Positions 1-8,009 of a stretch of 20,041 nt of DNA are shown here, in pieces. The translations under genes and the position numbers were made by a program. Every line of letters starts with the position of its first letter. Within the stretch, counting starts at the first letter, position 1. The notes beneath the pieces are model-generated. The model was not told the DNA's origin. It made no database searches and saw only the letters and a list, made by a program, of their open reading frames with translations. Origin of the DNA: CAXBCP01 sp963974055 (GTDB lineage Bacteria; Pseudomonadota; Alphaproteobacteria; MPNO01; UBA830); NCBI GenBank assembly GCA_963974055.1, contig CAXBCP010000052.1, positions 1 to 20,041 of the forward strand, read 5' to 3'.

Positions 1-549
1 CTAGTGGGCCTCTTTTGCCGGTGGCAATTCGTCCGGCGGGGGATAGCGCACGGCAGTCCGGGAATCGACCTCGGCCTCGACCTTTATTGCGCCGATCCCG
101 GCGAATTCGAGGGTCAGCGGCAGGACTTCGCCGCGGCGCAGGTCCTTGTGCAGTTCGCGCAGTTCCAGGCCGACGATGCCGGGCTCGAACGTGTATTTTT
201 CGTGGGGCTCCACGGCGACCGGGCCGACCATTCGGGTCAGCATATAGGCGCCCTGCATTCTGAAACGGACCAGCTGGATATACTTGGCGATATCGGTTTC
301 GCCGCCGCGCAGGCGCACCGGCACCGGCCCCTTGTTTTCGATGGTCATGAAAATATGGGTTTTCTCGCCCTTGCGCGCCGCGCGGGTCCAGACGCCCCCG
401 ACATGAATATCCTCTATCTTGGCGGGCGGCAGCTTGGGGCCTTCGTCCTTTTTCGCAGCCGGCTTGCCGCCGATCGCGGACGGCGAAGCGACGGAAAAAG
501 CCATAAACGCCGCGGTCGCGGCCAGGATTGTTAAATTGCGGATATGCAC
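1..549 (-). CDS. Exported PCuAC-like (DUF461) protein with degenerate copper site
   Basis: 182-residue protein starting at GTG, preceded by GGGAGG six bases upstream. The first ~25 residues are a signal peptide (basic start, Ala/Phe-rich core), so the protein is probably periplasmic. The rest follows the fold pattern of PCuAC copper chaperones, which deliver Cu(I) to the CuA centre of cytochrome oxidase: THIFMTIENKG (64-74) matches the first strand, and FEPG (121-124) followed by LHKDLRRGEVLPLTLEF (133-149) matches the C-terminal half. The copper motif H-X10-M-X21-H-X-M is mostly lost. Only M107 aligns; the C-terminal His and Met positions are G127 and E129, and the first His falls on R95 or F96. 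It may bind copper differently or not at all. Family fold fairly sure; chaperone role doubtful. The stop codon is at the very edge of the window and the gene is complete. Confidence 0.72.
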   Translation of the reverse strand: MHIRNLTILAATAAFMAFSVASPSAIGGKPAAKKDEGPKLPPAKIEDIHVGGVWTRAARKGEKTHIFMTIENKGPVPVRLRGGETDIAKYIQLVRFRMQGAYMLTRMVGPVAVEPHEKYTFEPGIVGLELRELHKDLRRGEVLPLTLEFAGIGAIKVEAEVDSRTAVRYPPPDELPPAKEAH

Positions 550-623
550 AAAAAACCTCCCGATTCATGATCCGGAGGACATTTTCCCGTAAATCCGTTT
601 ACAGGTGCCTAACGCGCGATGGT

Positions 624-1523
624 TCAGCCGCCGGGCACCATCCCCGCCGGCAGCGCCGCGACATGCGCGTGTATGTCACGCGGGCGGGTGAACCAGATCC
701 GGTCGGCATCGGGATGGTTCACGATATGGGTCAGGATATCCCGCAGGCCCGCCAATCGGTAGGGCTGTCCGACCACGAAGGTATGCAGGGCGAGACTAAA
801 GACCAGAGGCTGCTTGGCGGACTGGCGCATCTGCTCGTCGAAATGGGCGGTCACCATCCGGGTAAAATCGTCCGCCGTATGACGGCGCGACAACTGCGCC
901 GGGGAATCGTTGATTTCGATGTGATACGGGATCGACAGCAGCTTTCCGGCCCGGGTCGACATCCAGAACGGCTGGTCGTCCGCCGACCAGTCCATGATGT
1001 ATCGATATCCGTTCTCCGCCAGCAGATCCGGCGTGAAGGCGCTTTCCGAAATCCACGGTCCCATCCAGCCGCCCGGCCCGTCCCCTTCGTTGTCCCGGAA
1101 CGCCCGGGTCGCATCCGCGATCAGCGCCGCTTCATCGGCCTCTGAATAGGCGCCCTGTTCTTCCGAATTGGTAATCCCGTGACCGACGAATTCGTCGCCG
1201 CGTTCGCGGATTTTCGCCGGGATTTGCGGGGCGTAGTCGTAAATCGAAGTGTTCATCAGATGGCACATCGGCAGGCCGAGGGAATCGAACAGGTCGAACA
1301 CCCGCCAGATGCCGACGCGCAGGCCGTAGTCGCGCCACGAATAGTTCCGGACGTCGGGCTGGGTGCCAGGATTCGTCGGCGTATGGCCAAGCCCTTCGCC
1401 GAAGCTGAAATGCTCTATGTTCAGGCCGAAATAAACGGCCAGCCGTTTACCGTCGGGCCAGTCGTAATCGGCCCGCTCGGTGATCGGCGAATAATCGTAT
1501 CTGTTGTGTTTTTTCAGTTCCAC
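624..1523 (-). CDS. Polysaccharide deacetylase family protein (PuuE/allantoinase-like)
   Basis: NodB-fold amidohydrolase of the PuuE-type branch, whose members cleave C-N bonds in N-acetyl sugars or in ureide rings such as allantoin. Visible motifs: NRYDYSPI near the N-terminus, LNIEHF (the usual catalytic Asp/Glu strand), VGHGITNSEEQ (metal-site His), GWMGPWISES, MDWSADDQPFW and LHTFVVGQPYR near the end. No signal peptide, so cytoplasmic. I chose the GTG at 1523 because the 26 codons upstream (to an in-frame ATG at 1601 with an AGGGG eight bases before it) show weaker codon bias and no family resemblance; the ATG at 1601 remains possible. It is divergent from the molybdenum hydroxylase operon, which suggests (inference) a hydrolytic step on an N-containing ring or amide in the same pathway. 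Exact substrate unknown. Confidence 0.85.
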   Translation of the reverse strand: MELKKHNRYDYSPITERADYDWPDGKRLAVYFGLNIEHFSFGEGLGHTPTNPGTQPDVRNYSWRDYGLRVGIWRVFDLFDSLGLPMCHLMNTSIYDYAPQIPAKIRERGDEFVGHGITNSEEQGAYSEADEAALIADATRAFRDNEGDGPGGWMGPWISESAFTPDLLAENGYRYIMDWSADDQPFWMSTRAGKLLSIPYHIEINDSPAQLSRRHTADDFTRMVTAHFDEQMRQSAKQPLVFSLALHTFVVGQPYRLAGLRDILTHIVNHPDADRIWFTRPRDIHAHVAALPAGMVPGG

Positions 1524-1688
1524 GTGGCGCGTCCCGGCATTTTCAGTTGGCGAGCCCGATTGTCTCACCTCCGAGCGTACCGGATCAAGAGACCCATCCA
1601 TGCGTTTTCGCCCCTTGAACTCCGTTCGGCGAGATGGGACATTCGGGAACTAATTTCTCTACCCAAAACAGCATAAACAGGAGGGGCC
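1524..1688. promoter_or_regulatory. Divergent intergenic region, deacetylase / molybdenum hydroxylase operon
   Basis: Region between the two divergent start codons; it must hold promoters for both directions unless the deacetylase starts at 1601. A weak plus-strand candidate is TTGAAC (1615-1620), a 17-base spacer, then GACATT (1638-1643). The AGGAGGGG just before the GTG at 1689 is a strong Shine-Dalgarno sequence for the hydroxylase FAD subunit. No clear operator dyad seen. Confidence 0.35.
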
Positions 1689-2561
1689 GTGAAGGCGCCA
1701 AAGTTTTCATATATTCGGGCGACAAGCGTCGGTCACGCGCTCGAACTGCTCGACCAGCATGGCGACGAAGGTCGCATTCTCGCAGGCGGCCAAAGCCTGA
1801 TGCCGACGCTGAATATGCGTCTTTCGCAACCCGGCATCCTTATCGATATCAACGGGCTCGACGACCTGAAAGGCATCAGACTCGACGGCGACACGGTGTG
1901 CATCGGCGCGCTCACCCGCCATGTCGAAGTGCTGAATTCGGATATCGTTGCCGAACATCTGCCCCTGATCGCCGAAGCCATGCCCCATGTCGCCCATGTC
2001 GCGATCCGTAACCGCGGCACTATCGGCGGCAGCGTCGCGATGGCCGACCCGGCAGCGGAAATGCCGGCCTGCATTCTGGCCCTTGGCGCGACGCTCGTCG
2101 TACAGGGCACGGCGGGCAAGCGTGAAATACCGGCCGAGGACTTCTTTCACGGCCTGTACGAAACCGCGCGCACCGAAAGCGAGCTTCTGGTCGAAATCCG
2201 CATCCCGTCGCAGAAGAAGGAAAACGTGTCGGTGTTCCTGGAACTCGCCCGCCGTCACGGCGATTTCGCCATTGCCGGCATCGCCGCCTATGGCAGCGTA
2301 TCCGGCAACACGGTCAACGATATGCGGCTGGTATATTTCGCCAGCGAGGACAAGCCGACCATCGGCGCGAACGCCGTCGCCGCCCTGAACGGCAAGACAT
2401 GGTCGGACGAAACCCGCGACGCCGTCACGGCAGCGCTGGAAAACGACCTCGACCCGATGACCAACCTGCACGGCAGCGCGGCCATGAAGATGCACCTGCA
2501 AAAGGTTCTGACGGGACGCGCCATGGATGCGGCCGTCGCCCGTGCCGGGGGTGCCGCATGA
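1689..2561 (+). CDS. Molybdenum hydroxylase FAD-binding (medium, CoxM-type) subunit
   Basis: 290-residue FAD subunit of a xanthine-oxidase-family enzyme. It passes electrons from the [2Fe-2S] clusters to the final acceptor. The two FAD-pyrophosphate motifs are intact: AGGQSLMP (32-39) and RNRGTIGGSVAMADPAAEMP (107-126). Length is normal for the family. Starts at GTG behind AGGAGGGG. Its stop overlaps the next ATG (ATGA), and the order medium-small-large is the same as in cox operons, so the three subunits should be made together as an (LMS)2 cytoplasmic complex. The family is certain; the substrate is not indicated by this subunit. Confidence 0.95.
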   Translation: MKAPKFSYIRATSVGHALELLDQHGDEGRILAGGQSLMPTLNMRLSQPGILIDINGLDDLKGIRLDGDTVCIGALTRHVEVLNSDIVAEHLPLIAEAMPHVAHVAIRNRGTIGGSVAMADPAAEMPACILALGATLVVQGTAGKREIPAEDFFHGLYETARTESELLVEIRIPSQKKENVSVFLELARRHGDFAIAGIAAYGSVSGNTVNDMRLVYFASEDKPTIGANAVAALNGKTWSDETRDAVTAALENDLDPMTNLHGSAAMKMHLQKVLTGRAMDAAVARAGGAA

Positions 2562-3040
2562 GCGAGGAAATGATCACCGTCAATATGACGGTCAACGGCG
2601 AGCCGGTGACCCGTCTGGTGCCGGTCCGCCAGCACCTGGTCGACTTTATCAGAACGGATCTCGGCTTTACCGGTTCGCATCTCGGCTGCGAACACGGCAT
2701 CTGCGGCGCCTGCTCGGTGCGCGTGAACGGCGATGTCGTGCGCGGCTGCCTGATGCTGGCGGCCCAGGCCGAAGGCGCAGACGTGGTCACCATCGAAGGC
2801 CTGTCCGATTCCGGCGAAATCGCCGACCTGCAGGACAATTTCGTGAACCGCAACGCGCTGCAATGCGGATTCTGCACGCCCGGCATGCTGATGACGGCGG
2901 CCGAACTGCTGGCCGAGAAATCGCCCCGGAGCCGCGAAGATATCCGCGAGTTCATGTCCGGCAATTACTGCCGCTGCACGGGCTATCATGCGATCGTCGA
3001 CGCGATCGAAAAGACCAATAACGACAGACTCAAGGGCTAA
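2558..3040 (+). CDS. Molybdenum hydroxylase [2Fe-2S] (small, CoxS-type) subunit
   Basis: 160-residue iron-sulfur subunit that relays electrons from the Mo centre to FAD. The N-terminal plant-ferredoxin-type cluster uses C44, C49, C52 and C64 (GCEHGICGACSV... GC). The C-terminal helical cluster uses C103, C106, C138 and C140 (CGFCTPG and CRCTGY). All eight ligands are present. The start at ATG 2558 overlaps the FAD-subunit stop by four bases, indicating translational coupling; the frame is open further upstream, but that part is out-of-frame shadow of the FAD subunit. No Tat or Sec signal, so the complex is cytoplasmic. The large subunit follows after four bases. Confidence 0.97.
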   Translation: MSEEMITVNMTVNGEPVTRLVPVRQHLVDFIRTDLGFTGSHLGCEHGICGACSVRVNGDVVRGCLMLAAQAEGADVVTIEGLSDSGEIADLQDNFVNRNALQCGFCTPGMLMTAAELLAEKSPRSREDIREFMSGNYCRCTGYHAIVDAIEKTNNDRLKG

Positions 3041-3044
3041 CAAG

Positions 3045-5426
3045 ATGGGCTTTATCCACCCCTATGACCGTCCGAATTCCTATATCGGCCGCACCCTCCC
3101 CCGTACCCGCGCGAAACGCGCCGTTGCCGGCCGCGGCCGCTACACGGACGACATCACGCCGCCGCGCACCGTGCATGCGGCCTTCGTCCGCAGCCCCTAT
3201 GCCCATGCGAAGATCCTGAACATCGACACCACGGCCGCAAAGGCCGCCGACGGCGTCAGACTGGTCATGACCGGCGCCGAACTGGCCGAAATGTGCACCG
3301 GCCCCTGGGTCGGCACGCTGAAGGTGTTCGACAACATGAAGGCCGAACCGCAATACCCGATGGCGGTCGACCGCGTGTGCTGGCACGGCGAACCCGTCGT
3401 GATGATCGTCGCCGACACCCGCGCCCAGGCCGAAGACGCCGGCGAAATGGTCCAGATCGATTACGAGGAACTGCCCGTCGTCATCCGCAAGGAAAAGGCC
3501 ATCCTGCCGGATTCGCCCGTCATTCATCCCAATCTCGGCGACAATATCGCCTGGGAGAAGGTGATTGGAACCGGCGATGTCGACAAGGCCTTTGCCGAAG
3601 CGGATCACGTTCTGGAAGAGACCTTCGAGTTCGGCCGCCACACGGCGGTCAGCCTTGAATCCCGCATCGTCCTGGCGGAATACGATCCCGGTACGGAACG
3701 GCTGGTGATCCATACGTCGAGCCAGTGCCCGCACATGATCGAAACCGTGTTCGCGACCACGCTCGGCATCCCCGAACACAACGTGCGCATCGTCGCCCCC
3801 GATGTCGGCGGCTCTTTCGGGCTGAAGATCCATACCTTCGGCGACGAAGTCGCGGCGACCGCGGCCTCCATGAAGCTCGGTCGCCCGGTGAAGTTCGTGG
3901 CCGACCGGCTCGAATCCTTCGTGTCCGACATTCATGCCCGCGAAAACCGGGTCAGGGCCAAGATCGGCGTCATGAACGACGGCACCCTGATCGCCGCCGA
4001 GATCGACGATCTGTCCGGCGTCGGCGCGTATTCGCAATACCCGCGCACGTCGGTGTTCGAAGCCAACCAGATTCTCCATATCAGCTTCGGGCCGTACAAA
4101 CACAGGAACTACCGCGCCAAGGCGACGGTTGTGTATCTCAACGCCGTGCCGACATCGCAGTACCGCGCGGTCGGCCACCCGATCGGTATCTCGGTCGCCG
4201 AATACATGATGGACTGGGCCGCGGACGTCACCGGGCTCGATCCGTTCGATATCCGGCGCAAGAACATCATGGAAGACGATTCCTATCCGCAGATCATCGG
4301 CTCCGGCCTGCCCATGAAGGACCTGTCGCACCAGGCCTGTCTCGAAAAACTGCACGGGCTGATGAACTACGCCGATCTCCGCACCGAACAGGCGGAGCTG
4401 CGCAAAAAGGGCATTTATCGCGGGATCGGCGTTGCCGGCTTTATCAAGGGCACCGCGCCCAGCCCCGTCGGCTATTACGGCGCCGGCGGCGCACGGATCG
4501 CGGCGCAGGATGCCACCACCGTGAAACTGGAACCGTCGGGCGGCGTCATCGTCTCCCTCGGGGTCACCGACCAGGGCCAGGGCGTCGACACCGTGATGGA
4601 ACAGATCGCGGCGGCAGCCATCGGCTGCTCGACCGACATGGTCCGCGCCATTTCCGGCGACACCGATGCCACGCCCTATGGCGGCGGCACCTATGCGTCG
4701 CGCGCCACGGCGATCGGCGGCGAGGCAACCTACCAGGCCGCGCTCGACCTGCGGCGGGAAATCCTGCACATGGCAGGAATCCTGCTCCAGACGGATGCCG
4801 AAAACCTCGACATCGTTGACGGCGCCGTGGTCGATTTCGGGTCGAACGACGCGCGTATTCCGCTGTCGGAAATTGGCCGGATCGGCCATTTCCAGCTCGG
4901 CGAACTGCCGAACGACTACCAGCCGGTGCTGTCGCATACGCGCCGCTACCGGTTGCAGGATTCGCCCTATATCTACACCAACGGCATCCACGGCGCGTAT
5001 GTCGAGGTCGATGTCGATACCGGCTGGATCAGGCACCTGAAACACTGGGTCGTCGAAGACTGCGGCCGCATCATCAACCCGCAGCTTGCCGACGAACAGA
5101 TTCGCGGCGGCGCGGTCCAGGGTCTCGGCGGCGCGCTGTACGAACACTGCATCTACGACGATTACGGCCAGCTGCAGAACGGCACGATGGCCGATTACGT
5201 CACGCCGATGGCGTTCGAAATGCCGGATATCGAAGTCGGCCATGTCGAAACCCCGACCAGCGAATCCGAACTCGGCGCCAAGGGCGCCGGCGAATCCGGT
5301 ACCGGCGCCGCTCCCGGCGTGATGATGAACGCCGTCAACGACGCGATCAAACCGCTGACATCCGGCCGCGTAAAGGAACAGCCGATCACCCCGGAAATCG
5401 TGTTAAAGGCACTGGGGAAAATTTAA
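3045..5426 (+). CDS. Molybdenum hydroxylase Mo-cofactor (large, CoxL/XdhB-type) subunit
   Basis: 793-residue catalytic subunit binding molybdopterin cytosine dinucleotide (cofactor type inferred from the LMS subunit layout). It has the family N-terminus (GRGRYTDDIT), the APDVGGSFGLKIH cofactor-binding stretch, TDQGQG, PYGGGTYASR, DCGRIINP and the GAKGAGESG segment whose Glu (about E750) is the general base that activates water. The active-site loop reads SQYRAVGHP (about 371-379). It is neither AYRCSFR of form I CO dehydrogenase nor AYRGAGR of form II, so CO oxidation is very unlikely. The expected reaction is hydroxylation of an aromatic, N-heterocyclic or aldehyde carbon. The start at ATG 3045 is four bases after the small subunit; upstream in-frame codons overlap that gene. 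No strong terminator follows. Confidence 0.95.
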   Translation: MGFIHPYDRPNSYIGRTLPRTRAKRAVAGRGRYTDDITPPRTVHAAFVRSPYAHAKILNIDTTAAKAADGVRLVMTGAELAEMCTGPWVGTLKVFDNMKAEPQYPMAVDRVCWHGEPVVMIVADTRAQAEDAGEMVQIDYEELPVVIRKEKAILPDSPVIHPNLGDNIAWEKVIGTGDVDKAFAEADHVLEETFEFGRHTAVSLESRIVLAEYDPGTERLVIHTSSQCPHMIETVFATTLGIPEHNVRIVAPDVGGSFGLKIHTFGDEVAATAASMKLGRPVKFVADRLESFVSDIHARENRVRAKIGVMNDGTLIAAEIDDLSGVGAYSQYPRTSVFEANQILHISFGPYKHRNYRAKATVVYLNAVPTSQYRAVGHPIGISVAEYMMDWAADVTGLDPFDIRRKNIMEDDSYPQIIGSGLPMKDLSHQACLEKLHGLMNYADLRTEQAELRKKGIYRGIGVAGFIKGTAPSPVGYYGAGGARIAAQDATTVKLEPSGGVIVSLGVTDQGQGVDTVMEQIAAAAIGCSTDMVRAISGDTDATPYGGGTYASRATAIGGEATYQAALDLRREILHMAGILLQTDAENLDIVDGAVVDFGSNDARIPLSEIGRIGHFQLGELPNDYQPVLSHTRRYRLQDSPYIYTNGIHGAYVEVDVDTGWIRHLKHWVVEDCGRIINPQLADEQIRGGAVQGLGGALYEHCIYDDYGQLQNGTMADYVTPMAFEMPDIEVGHVETPTSESELGAKGAGESGTGAAPGVMMNAVNDAIKPLTSGRVKEQPITPEIVLKALGKI

Positions 5427-5556
5427 CGCGGCGGAGATGCATCGGGCTCCTCCCGCCGTCCGATACGATCCGGCACGGCCTGTCCGCCCGGCGCCCGGCT
5501 ATGGGCACGGAAACGTTTTTCCCGGTCCGCATCCCTGAACCTCAGGGCCGACGATC

Positions 5557-5594
5557 AACGCTTTCCGGGCATTACACGTTGCCCGGAAAGCGTT
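5557..5594. promoter_or_regulatory. Perfect 15-bp inverted repeat upstream of the VOC gene
   Basis: AACGCTTTCCGGGCA (5557-5571) and its exact reverse complement (5580-5594) flank the eight-base loop TTACACGT. The repeat ends 37 bases before the VOC start codon. A possible promoter overlaps it: ATTACA (5571-5576), a 17-base spacer and TAGTCT (5594-5599). No U-tract follows, so an operator or leader hairpin is more likely than a terminator. Confidence 0.6.
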
Positions 5595-5631
5595 AGTCTG
5601 TCCCTCAGGAAACGCCGACAGGGAGAAACAG

Positions 5632-6237
5632 ATGGCACGCGGTATTATCGACTACGAAGGGCTGGAAACGCCCGATGCAATTGCGCTTCGCGAGACGAAA
5701 ACGCCGGACGGGCTGCCCTTTTCGATCAACAAGATCGGCCATGTCGTGCTGATGGTGCAGGACCTTGAAAAATCCGTCGAATTCTACACCCAGGTGCTCG
5801 GGTTCCGGGTATCCGACGTATACCCGTCCACCATGGTGCCGGGGCGCATGGTGTTCATGCGCTGTGCGAACGACCATCACGGCGTGGCGCTGGTCGGCGG
5901 CGCCAAGGGACCGGCCAACAGCAACGAGCTGAACCATATGGCGTTCGAGGTTTCGAGCCTCGACGAAGTGCTCCGCGCCCGCGATCACCTCGAAAAGCAC
6001 AACGTCAGGATTTCATACCAGGGCCGGCGGCGCGCGGGATCGCAGGTTGCCGTCGAATTTTTCGATCCGGACAACCACATGCTCGAAATCTACTGGGGCA
6101 TCGACCAGATCGGTTCCGACGGCCATATCCGCCCGGCCGGCGAATGGCGCGAGGAAATGACCCTGGAAGGGGCCATCGACAACGCGCCCCCCGGCCAGGA
6201 CACGACGCTCCGGGACCCGACGCTCCGGCGGGACTGA
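5632..6237 (+). CDS. VOC-superfamily protein (catechol 2,3-dioxygenase / glyoxalase-like)
   Basis: 201 residues; start ATG preceded by GGGAG. A vicinal-oxygen-chelate module spans about residues 33-156: NKIGHVVLMVQDLEKSVEFY begins it, NELNHMAFEV opens the second half, and FFDPDNHMLEIYWG closes it. The predicted metal ligands H37, H102 and E152 are all present, the 2-His-1-carboxylate set used by extradiol dioxygenases and several isomerases. Only one paired module is present, so it is shorter than classical two-domain extradiol dioxygenases (about 300 residues). It follows the hydroxylase operon by 205 bases and converges on the MarR gene with only 27 bases between stops. A ring-cleaving or ring-rearranging role is inferred from context; glyoxalase-like or resistance functions are not excluded. 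Confidence 0.85.
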   Translation: MARGIIDYEGLETPDAIALRETKTPDGLPFSINKIGHVVLMVQDLEKSVEFYTQVLGFRVSDVYPSTMVPGRMVFMRCANDHHGVALVGGAKGPANSNELNHMAFEVSSLDEVLRARDHLEKHNVRISYQGRRRAGSQVAVEFFDPDNHMLEIYWGIDQIGSDGHIRPAGEWREEMTLEGAIDNAPPGQDTTLRDPTLRRD

Positions 6238-6264
6238 CACGACTCCGCGTAAGCGAAATATGCT

Positions 6265-6762
6265 CTAGCGCTTCAGCGGTGCCCGGCTCTCGCTGTTATT
6301 GCCGTCCGCCATTTTCTGCAGCAACCGGATGAACTGGCGGCGTTCGGCGGCCGTCAGGGGGGCAAGCATGCGGTCCTGCGCCGCTTCGGCGGCGGCAACC
6401 GCATCGTAAATCAGCCGTTCGCCGTCGGCGGTGATCGACACCGGTTTCGAGCGCCGGTCTTTTTCCGACACGCGGCGGGTGACCAGACCCCGCTCTTCGA
6501 GGTTTTTCACGACGACGCCGATCGTCGTCCGGTCGAGCGCGAGGCGCCCGCCGAGACGGACCTGGTCTTCCGGCCCGCCCTGCAGCAATGCCGTGAGAAC
6601 GGCGAATTGAAGCGGCGTCAGATCGTAGCCGCGGCATTCGTCGAGAAAGACCGAAACCGCGATCTGCTGACACCGGCGCAGCAGATGGCCCGGCGCCGCC
6701 CGCAGGTTGTCGAGAATATAGCTGTCGGCGACAGCCACCGCATTCTCGCCCGGCACCGCCAT
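6265..6762 (-). CDS. MarR-family transcriptional regulator
   Basis: 165-residue winged-helix regulator. The DNA-binding core is clear: LTPLQFAVLTALLQGG, then a recognition helix in LALDRTTIGVVVKNLEERGL, and the wing VSEKDRRSKPVSITADG (about 49-115), with helices on both sides for dimerisation. The start ATG overlaps the stop of the upstream monooxygenase gene (TGATG), so the two are co-transcribed. MarR proteins usually repress their own operon and release DNA on binding a phenolic ligand. The 34-bp palindrome over the operon promoter is the obvious target (inference). Its ligand is probably the substrate or product of the linked monooxygenase. Confidence 0.95.
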   Translation of the reverse strand: MAVPGENAVAVADSYILDNLRAAPGHLLRRCQQIAVSVFLDECRGYDLTPLQFAVLTALLQGGPEDQVRLGGRLALDRTTIGVVVKNLEERGLVTRRVSEKDRRSKPVSITADGERLIYDAVAAAEAAQDRMLAPLTAAERRQFIRLLQKMADGNNSESRAPLKR

Positions 6763-7952
6763 CAGGCAGCGATGTCCGATGCTTTGTGGCCGTAGAGCCA
6801 GCCGAGTTGATCGCAGTAATCATCGGCCGACATATTTCCCATGATCTCGTTACGAAGCTTCCTGTGCACCCCGTCGACGTGAAACCAGTTATCGCCGAGC
6901 TGGCGCGAGCCGATCTGGATACGCGCAGTGCGAACCAGGCGGGTATCGCGGTATTTGGTCAGCGCGGCATCGAGATCGTCGGGACCATTGCCGAGTATCT
7001 CGGACAGGCAGACCGCATCTTCCAGCGCCATGCAGGCACCCTGGGCGTAGTATTGCAACGTCGGATGCGCTGCATCGCCCAACAGCACGGCGCGGCCGTC
7101 GATCCAGTTTTCGGTCGGCGCCCGATCGCACAGCACCCAGACCTTCCAGTCCAGTCCTATCTCGATAAGCTTCTGTGGCAGTTCATGGACATGATCGAAA
7201 TTCGCATGGACTTCGGCATGGGTCAGCGGCTTCCCGGCGACGACCTCTGTCGCGTCGTTGACCTTGGTGATGACGATATTGAACACTTTCGAGCCGGACA
7301 GCGGATAGTGCACAAGGTGGCAATTGGGTCCCATCCACAGGGTCGCGGCGTTCCAGCGAATCTCTTCCGGGAACTGGTCGACCGGAATGACAGACCGGTA
7401 CGTGGAATGACCGGACGACCGGGGGGCTCCGTCTCCCACCAGTTTCGCGCGCACGGCCGAGTGAAGCCCGTCGGCACCGACCAGCAAATCTCCCGTCACG
7501 GTGTCGCCGGAAGACAGGTTGGCGGTAATCGAACTGCCATCCTGATCGTAGCCCGTGACCTCGCTATTGACGCGAAGCTCGATCAGGTCGTGATCTTCGC
7601 ACGCCTTGACCATTTCCTTGTGGAGATCCGCCCGGTGCACGACCGCGTAAGGATTGCCGAACCGCGCCCGGAACTTCTCGTCGAGCGGGACGCGGGCCAC
7701 CTCCTCGGCGGTGATCGCGTCCATGAAGCGCAGGTGGTCGATATAGACGGCCTGCGCGCGCGCGCCCTTGCCTATCCCGAGATAGTCGAAGGAATGAAAG
7801 GCATTCGGTCCGAGCTGGATACCAGCGCCGATCTCGCCCAGCTGCGCCGCTTTTTCGAGAACGATGACATTCTTGCCCTTCGATGCCAGTCCCAGGGCCG
7901 CAGCAAGCCCGCCGAGCCCGCCGCCGGAAACGATAATCTGATTCTGCGCCAT
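6762..7952 (-). CDS. FAD-dependent aromatic hydroxylase, 3-hydroxybenzoate 6-monooxygenase-like
   Basis: 396-residue group A flavoprotein monooxygenase that would hydroxylate an aromatic or pyridine ring with NAD(P)H and O2. Motifs: GGGLGG (10-15) for the ADP part of FAD, the GADG segment (159-162), and GRAVLLGDAAHP (286-297) followed by YYAQGACMALEDA, with the family's GD motif intact. The phrase LGEIGAGIQLGPNAFHSFDY and the C-terminal WFHVDGVHRKLRNEIMG resemble 3-hydroxybenzoate 6-hydroxylases, which make gentisate; salicylate and 6-hydroxynicotinate hydroxylases are close relatives, so the substrate is uncertain. The start ATG has GAGGGA before it. First gene of a two-gene operon with marR, under the palindromic promoter. 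No gentisate dioxygenase gene is visible in this window. Confidence 0.92.
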   Translation of the reverse strand: MAQNQIIVSGGGLGGLAAALGLASKGKNVIVLEKAAQLGEIGAGIQLGPNAFHSFDYLGIGKGARAQAVYIDHLRFMDAITAEEVARVPLDEKFRARFGNPYAVVHRADLHKEMVKACEDHDLIELRVNSEVTGYDQDGSSITANLSSGDTVTGDLLVGADGLHSAVRAKLVGDGAPRSSGHSTYRSVIPVDQFPEEIRWNAATLWMGPNCHLVHYPLSGSKVFNIVITKVNDATEVVAGKPLTHAEVHANFDHVHELPQKLIEIGLDWKVWVLCDRAPTENWIDGRAVLLGDAAHPTLQYYAQGACMALEDAVCLSEILGNGPDDLDAALTKYRDTRLVRTARIQIGSRQLGDNWFHVDGVHRKLRNEIMGNMSADDYCDQLGWLYGHKASDIAA

Positions 7953-7975
7953 GCCGTATTCTCCCTCATCTGAAT

Positions 7976-8009
7976 TATGCTCAGTATTATGCGCATAATA
8001 CTGAGCATA
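7976..8009. promoter_or_regulatory. Perfect 34-bp palindrome, probable MarR operator
   Basis: TATGCTCAGTATTATGC (7976-7992) is followed directly by its exact reverse complement (7993-8009), with no spacer and no mismatch. The core TATTATGCGCATAATA is A/T-rich in a GC-rich region. TATGC/GCATA occurs twice in each half, 12 bases apart, which could hold two regulator dimers. It covers the -10 and spacer of the monooxygenase-marR promoter. Confidence 0.85.

Noticed and set aside
3030..5243. Long minus-strand open frame (737 codons) opposite the first hydroxylase large subunit
   Set aside because: Same antisense artefact; its composition (Asp/Val/Gly/His-rich) follows the codon bias of the real gene.
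1689..5426. Naming the operon coxMSL for aerobic CO dehydrogenase
   Set aside because: The large-subunit loop lacks both the AYRCSFR and AYRGAGR signatures, so only the family name is justified.
5429..5458. GC-rich hairpin CGGCGGAG / CTCCCGCCG right after the first hydroxylase operon
   Set aside because: The stem has a bulge and no T-run follows, so it is too weak to call a terminator.
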